Positions 62,053 through 64,000 of a stretch of DNA of 64,000 bases are shown piece by piece. The stretch is taken from positions 1-64,000 of the forward strand of contig CACDZM010000003.1 of NCBI GenBank assembly GCA_902557215.1. The letters are read 5' to 3'. Within the stretch, counting starts at the first letter, position 1; every line of letters starts with the position of its first letter. A program made the translations under genes and the position numbers. The notes under the pieces were generated by a model that was not told where the DNA came from, did not search any database, and worked only from the letters and a program-made list of their open reading frames with translations. The stretch comes from an uncultured Pelagibacteraceae bacterium (GTDB lineage Bacteria > Pseudomonadota > Alphaproteobacteria > Pelagibacterales > Pelagibacteraceae).

Positions 62053-63119
62053 CAGTAAAACAAAGCCTTTATAAAAGTTAATTTTGGCATTTTCAGAATT
62101 ATATTTAAATCATCCCAAAAATTACTTTTATTTGATAAAAATTTTATAACAGTCTTTGGTGAGGCCTTAAACATATCAAAGAATATAATTGACATCTTTT
62201 CTGGATGCTTATCTAGAACACGTAAAAAAATATCGTCTAAAAATTGATATTTTTTACTGATTTTAAAACGCTTAGAATTAGAAATATTCTCAATATTTTC
62301 TCTAATATATTTACTGTGTTCTTGAATGTTTAAAAAAGTATAACCAGTACTTAATCTTGTCATTCCGCCAGCAGTTCCAATATTTATTTTATTTTTTTCT
62401 TTTTTGTCTATCGGATAGAATAAGGGGATCGCACCCTCTTCTTTATAAGTAATTGTGTAATCTTTTATTTTCAGATGCTTATCAATATAATCTTTAATTT
62501 GTTTATCATAATCCTTTTGAGAATTATCGTTCATTCTAGATAGCCAAGTTGTCTCAACTAAAGCTTTATTTTTGGAGTAAGGAAGTGTGTAAAAAAAATG
62601 CACACTTTCTCTTTGTTCACAGTCAAAATCCATAAGATTAAAAATTTTCTCATCAAAAACATTTTTTTTTGTCTCAATTTCCAAACCACAAAAATGTTGC
62701 CATAGGTTAAAATGTTTTTTTTGAATATTTGGAACACTATTAAAAATGAATGAATTTTTAGTATTTATTTCGTTTATGTTTTTTAAGAAAGAAATATTTT
62801 TATTTTTTTTTAATTTGTTATTTATTTTTTTATAAAATAAACCACTATCTATACTTTGATAAGGGTAATTTTTGCATTCAAGATGATTTGTCTTACCTGG
62901 TATATTGATTGAAAAATGTTCCCAACTTTGTTTAACACAATCATCAAAATTATGAGAAGCTACTTTCCAAAAAGACCACGTTTTATCTCTTTTATATTCT
63001 ACTCTTGGTTCAATAATAGCCAACGTTTTATCTATTAATTTTTCATGAACTTCTAACTCATAAGCAAGTGATAAACCAGCACAACCACCACCAACGATGA
63101 TATAGTCAAATTCTCTCAT
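62052..63119 (-). CDS. crtY: Lycopene beta-cyclase
   Basis: DYIIVGGGCAGLSLAYEL; DKTWSFWK; GTAGGMTRLSTGYTF. Confidence 0.96.
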   Translation of the reverse strand: MREFDYIIVGGGCAGLSLAYELEVHEKLIDKTLAIIEPRVEYKRDKTWSFWKVASHNFDDCVKQSWEHFSINIPGKTNHLECKNYPYQSIDSGLFYKKINNKLKKNKNISFLKNINEINTKNSFIFNSVPNIQKKHFNLWQHFCGLEIETKKNVFDEKIFNLMDFDCEQRESVHFFYTLPYSKNKALVETTWLSRMNDNSQKDYDKQIKDYIDKHLKIKDYTITYKEEGAIPLFYPIDKKEKNKINIGTAGGMTRLSTGYTFLNIQEHSKYIRENIENISNSKRFKISKKYQFLDDIFLRVLDKHPEKMSIIFFDMFKASPKTVIKFLSNKSNFWDDLNIILKMPKLTFIKALFY

Positions 63120-63957
63120 TTATATTAATTTCTTCATTAATCAAAATATGATTATGTCTTACCTGATCATCTTTTTTATGTATTAAAGACAGTTGAATTA
63201 AGTCCAAAATTGAAAGAAAAGTTTCGAGACCTTTTTCCAAATTTGAAACATATATCTTTCCTGCATTTTGATAGTTTTCTAAGTTTTTTTTATCCAATAT
63301 CTTATGACCAATTTTTCTGTAAATTCTTCTTGCGACTAAAATAGAAAAACGAAAGCTGAAAGGTATATCCTTAATCGAATAAAATGAATTTTCATAAAAA
63401 GTATCGGCAAGATTGATAGTTGATGAAATTACTCCAAAATCCTTATCTATATAAAAACGATTATTTTTTGAGTCCTCGATTACATCTCTTGATATATTAG
63501 TAAGCTGCATCGCAATCCCAAGATCAATAGCTGATCTAAGCGAACTTTTTTTATTAACTTTTAAAATTTTTGCCATCATTAATCCAACTGTTCCAGCTAC
63601 TCTATATGAGTAAATTAACAAATCTTTTTTTGAGTCTAATTTAACTTCATCCTTGATATCTGATTTAATTCCGATTAATAAATCTTGAACAACTTTTAAA
63701 GATATATTGAACTCTTTTATAAGATCCCACATATTTTTGATAACTGGGTTATTCAATTTTTTTTTTTTAAAATCGTCCTCAAACTGACTGAATTTCTTTT
63801 CTTTATTTTCTAATTCTTCATGATCATCTGCAATGTTATCTGCTACTCTACAAAAATCGTATAAAGCTGAGCATTTTTTTAATGTTTCTTTCGGTAAAAA
63901 AAAACCAGCCCAACTAAATGATTTAGCATAAACAGACAAATAACTTTTGCTAGACAT
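63106..63957 (-). CDS. crtB: Phytoene synthase
   Basis: SFSWAGFFLPKE; YDFCRVADNIADDHEE; AMQLTNISRDVIEDSKNNRFYID. Confidence 0.95.
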   Translation of the reverse strand: MSSKSYLSVYAKSFSWAGFFLPKETLKKCSALYDFCRVADNIADDHEELENKEKKFSQFEDDFKKKKLNNPVIKNMWDLIKEFNISLKVVQDLLIGIKSDIKDEVKLDSKKDLLIYSYRVAGTVGLMMAKILKVNKKSSLRSAIDLGIAMQLTNISRDVIEDSKNNRFYIDKDFGVISSTINLADTFYENSFYSIKDIPFSFRFSILVARRIYRKIGHKILDKKNLENYQNAGKIYVSNLEKGLETFLSILDLIQLSLIHKKDDQVRHNHILINEEININERI

Positions 63958-64000
63958 TATAAAATTCTATCTAAAACTTTTGCAGATGAAAGCACCCCCG
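63957..64000 (-). CDS. 3' end of upstream gene, probably phytoene desaturase CrtI, truncated by window end
   Basis: Reads ...GVLSSAKVLDRIL* with TAATG overlap to the crtB start; end resembles CrtI. Confidence 0.65.
   Translation of the reverse strand, partial: GVLSSAKVLDRIL

Overview
AT-rich, extremely gene-dense alphaproteobacterial chromosome segment. Gene content, protein composition and the carotenoid/retinal genes look like SAR11 (Pelagibacterales); this is recognised by eye, with no database search. I see about 60 protein-coding genes and no rRNA, tRNA, CRISPR array or mobile element. Main blocks: histidine-kinase tail and ahcY; tsaE/amgK-like/murU-like; gpmA; RND efflux pair; sseA/msrA; purine PRT and NCS2 permease; hsp20; oligopeptidase B; dapA-like/cfa; a Lys-rich coiled-coil gene; tldD/pmbA; typA; groES-groEL; ribF-ileS-lspA-pgi; rsmD-purD; lpxL-lpxK-waaA-msbA-ubiA; pirin/CDGSH/HAD; the aa3 cytochrome oxidase operon (ctaC-ctaD-ctaB-coxF-ctaG-ctaE-surf1) with thrC and prx; and a convergent rnhA-thrB-ispH-blh-crtY-crtB-(crtI) block making retinal. 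Most interesting non-obvious signals: a compact ROSE-like RNA thermometer candidate in the hsp20 5'UTR below an RpoH-type promoter; a matching RpoH-type promoter at groES; convergent genes that often share overlapping stop codons (5 of 14 pairs overlap by exactly 4 nt); a 38-aa very basic, possibly leaderless small ORF upstream of typA; and a Lys-rich coiled-coil/membrane protein gene pair of unknown function.
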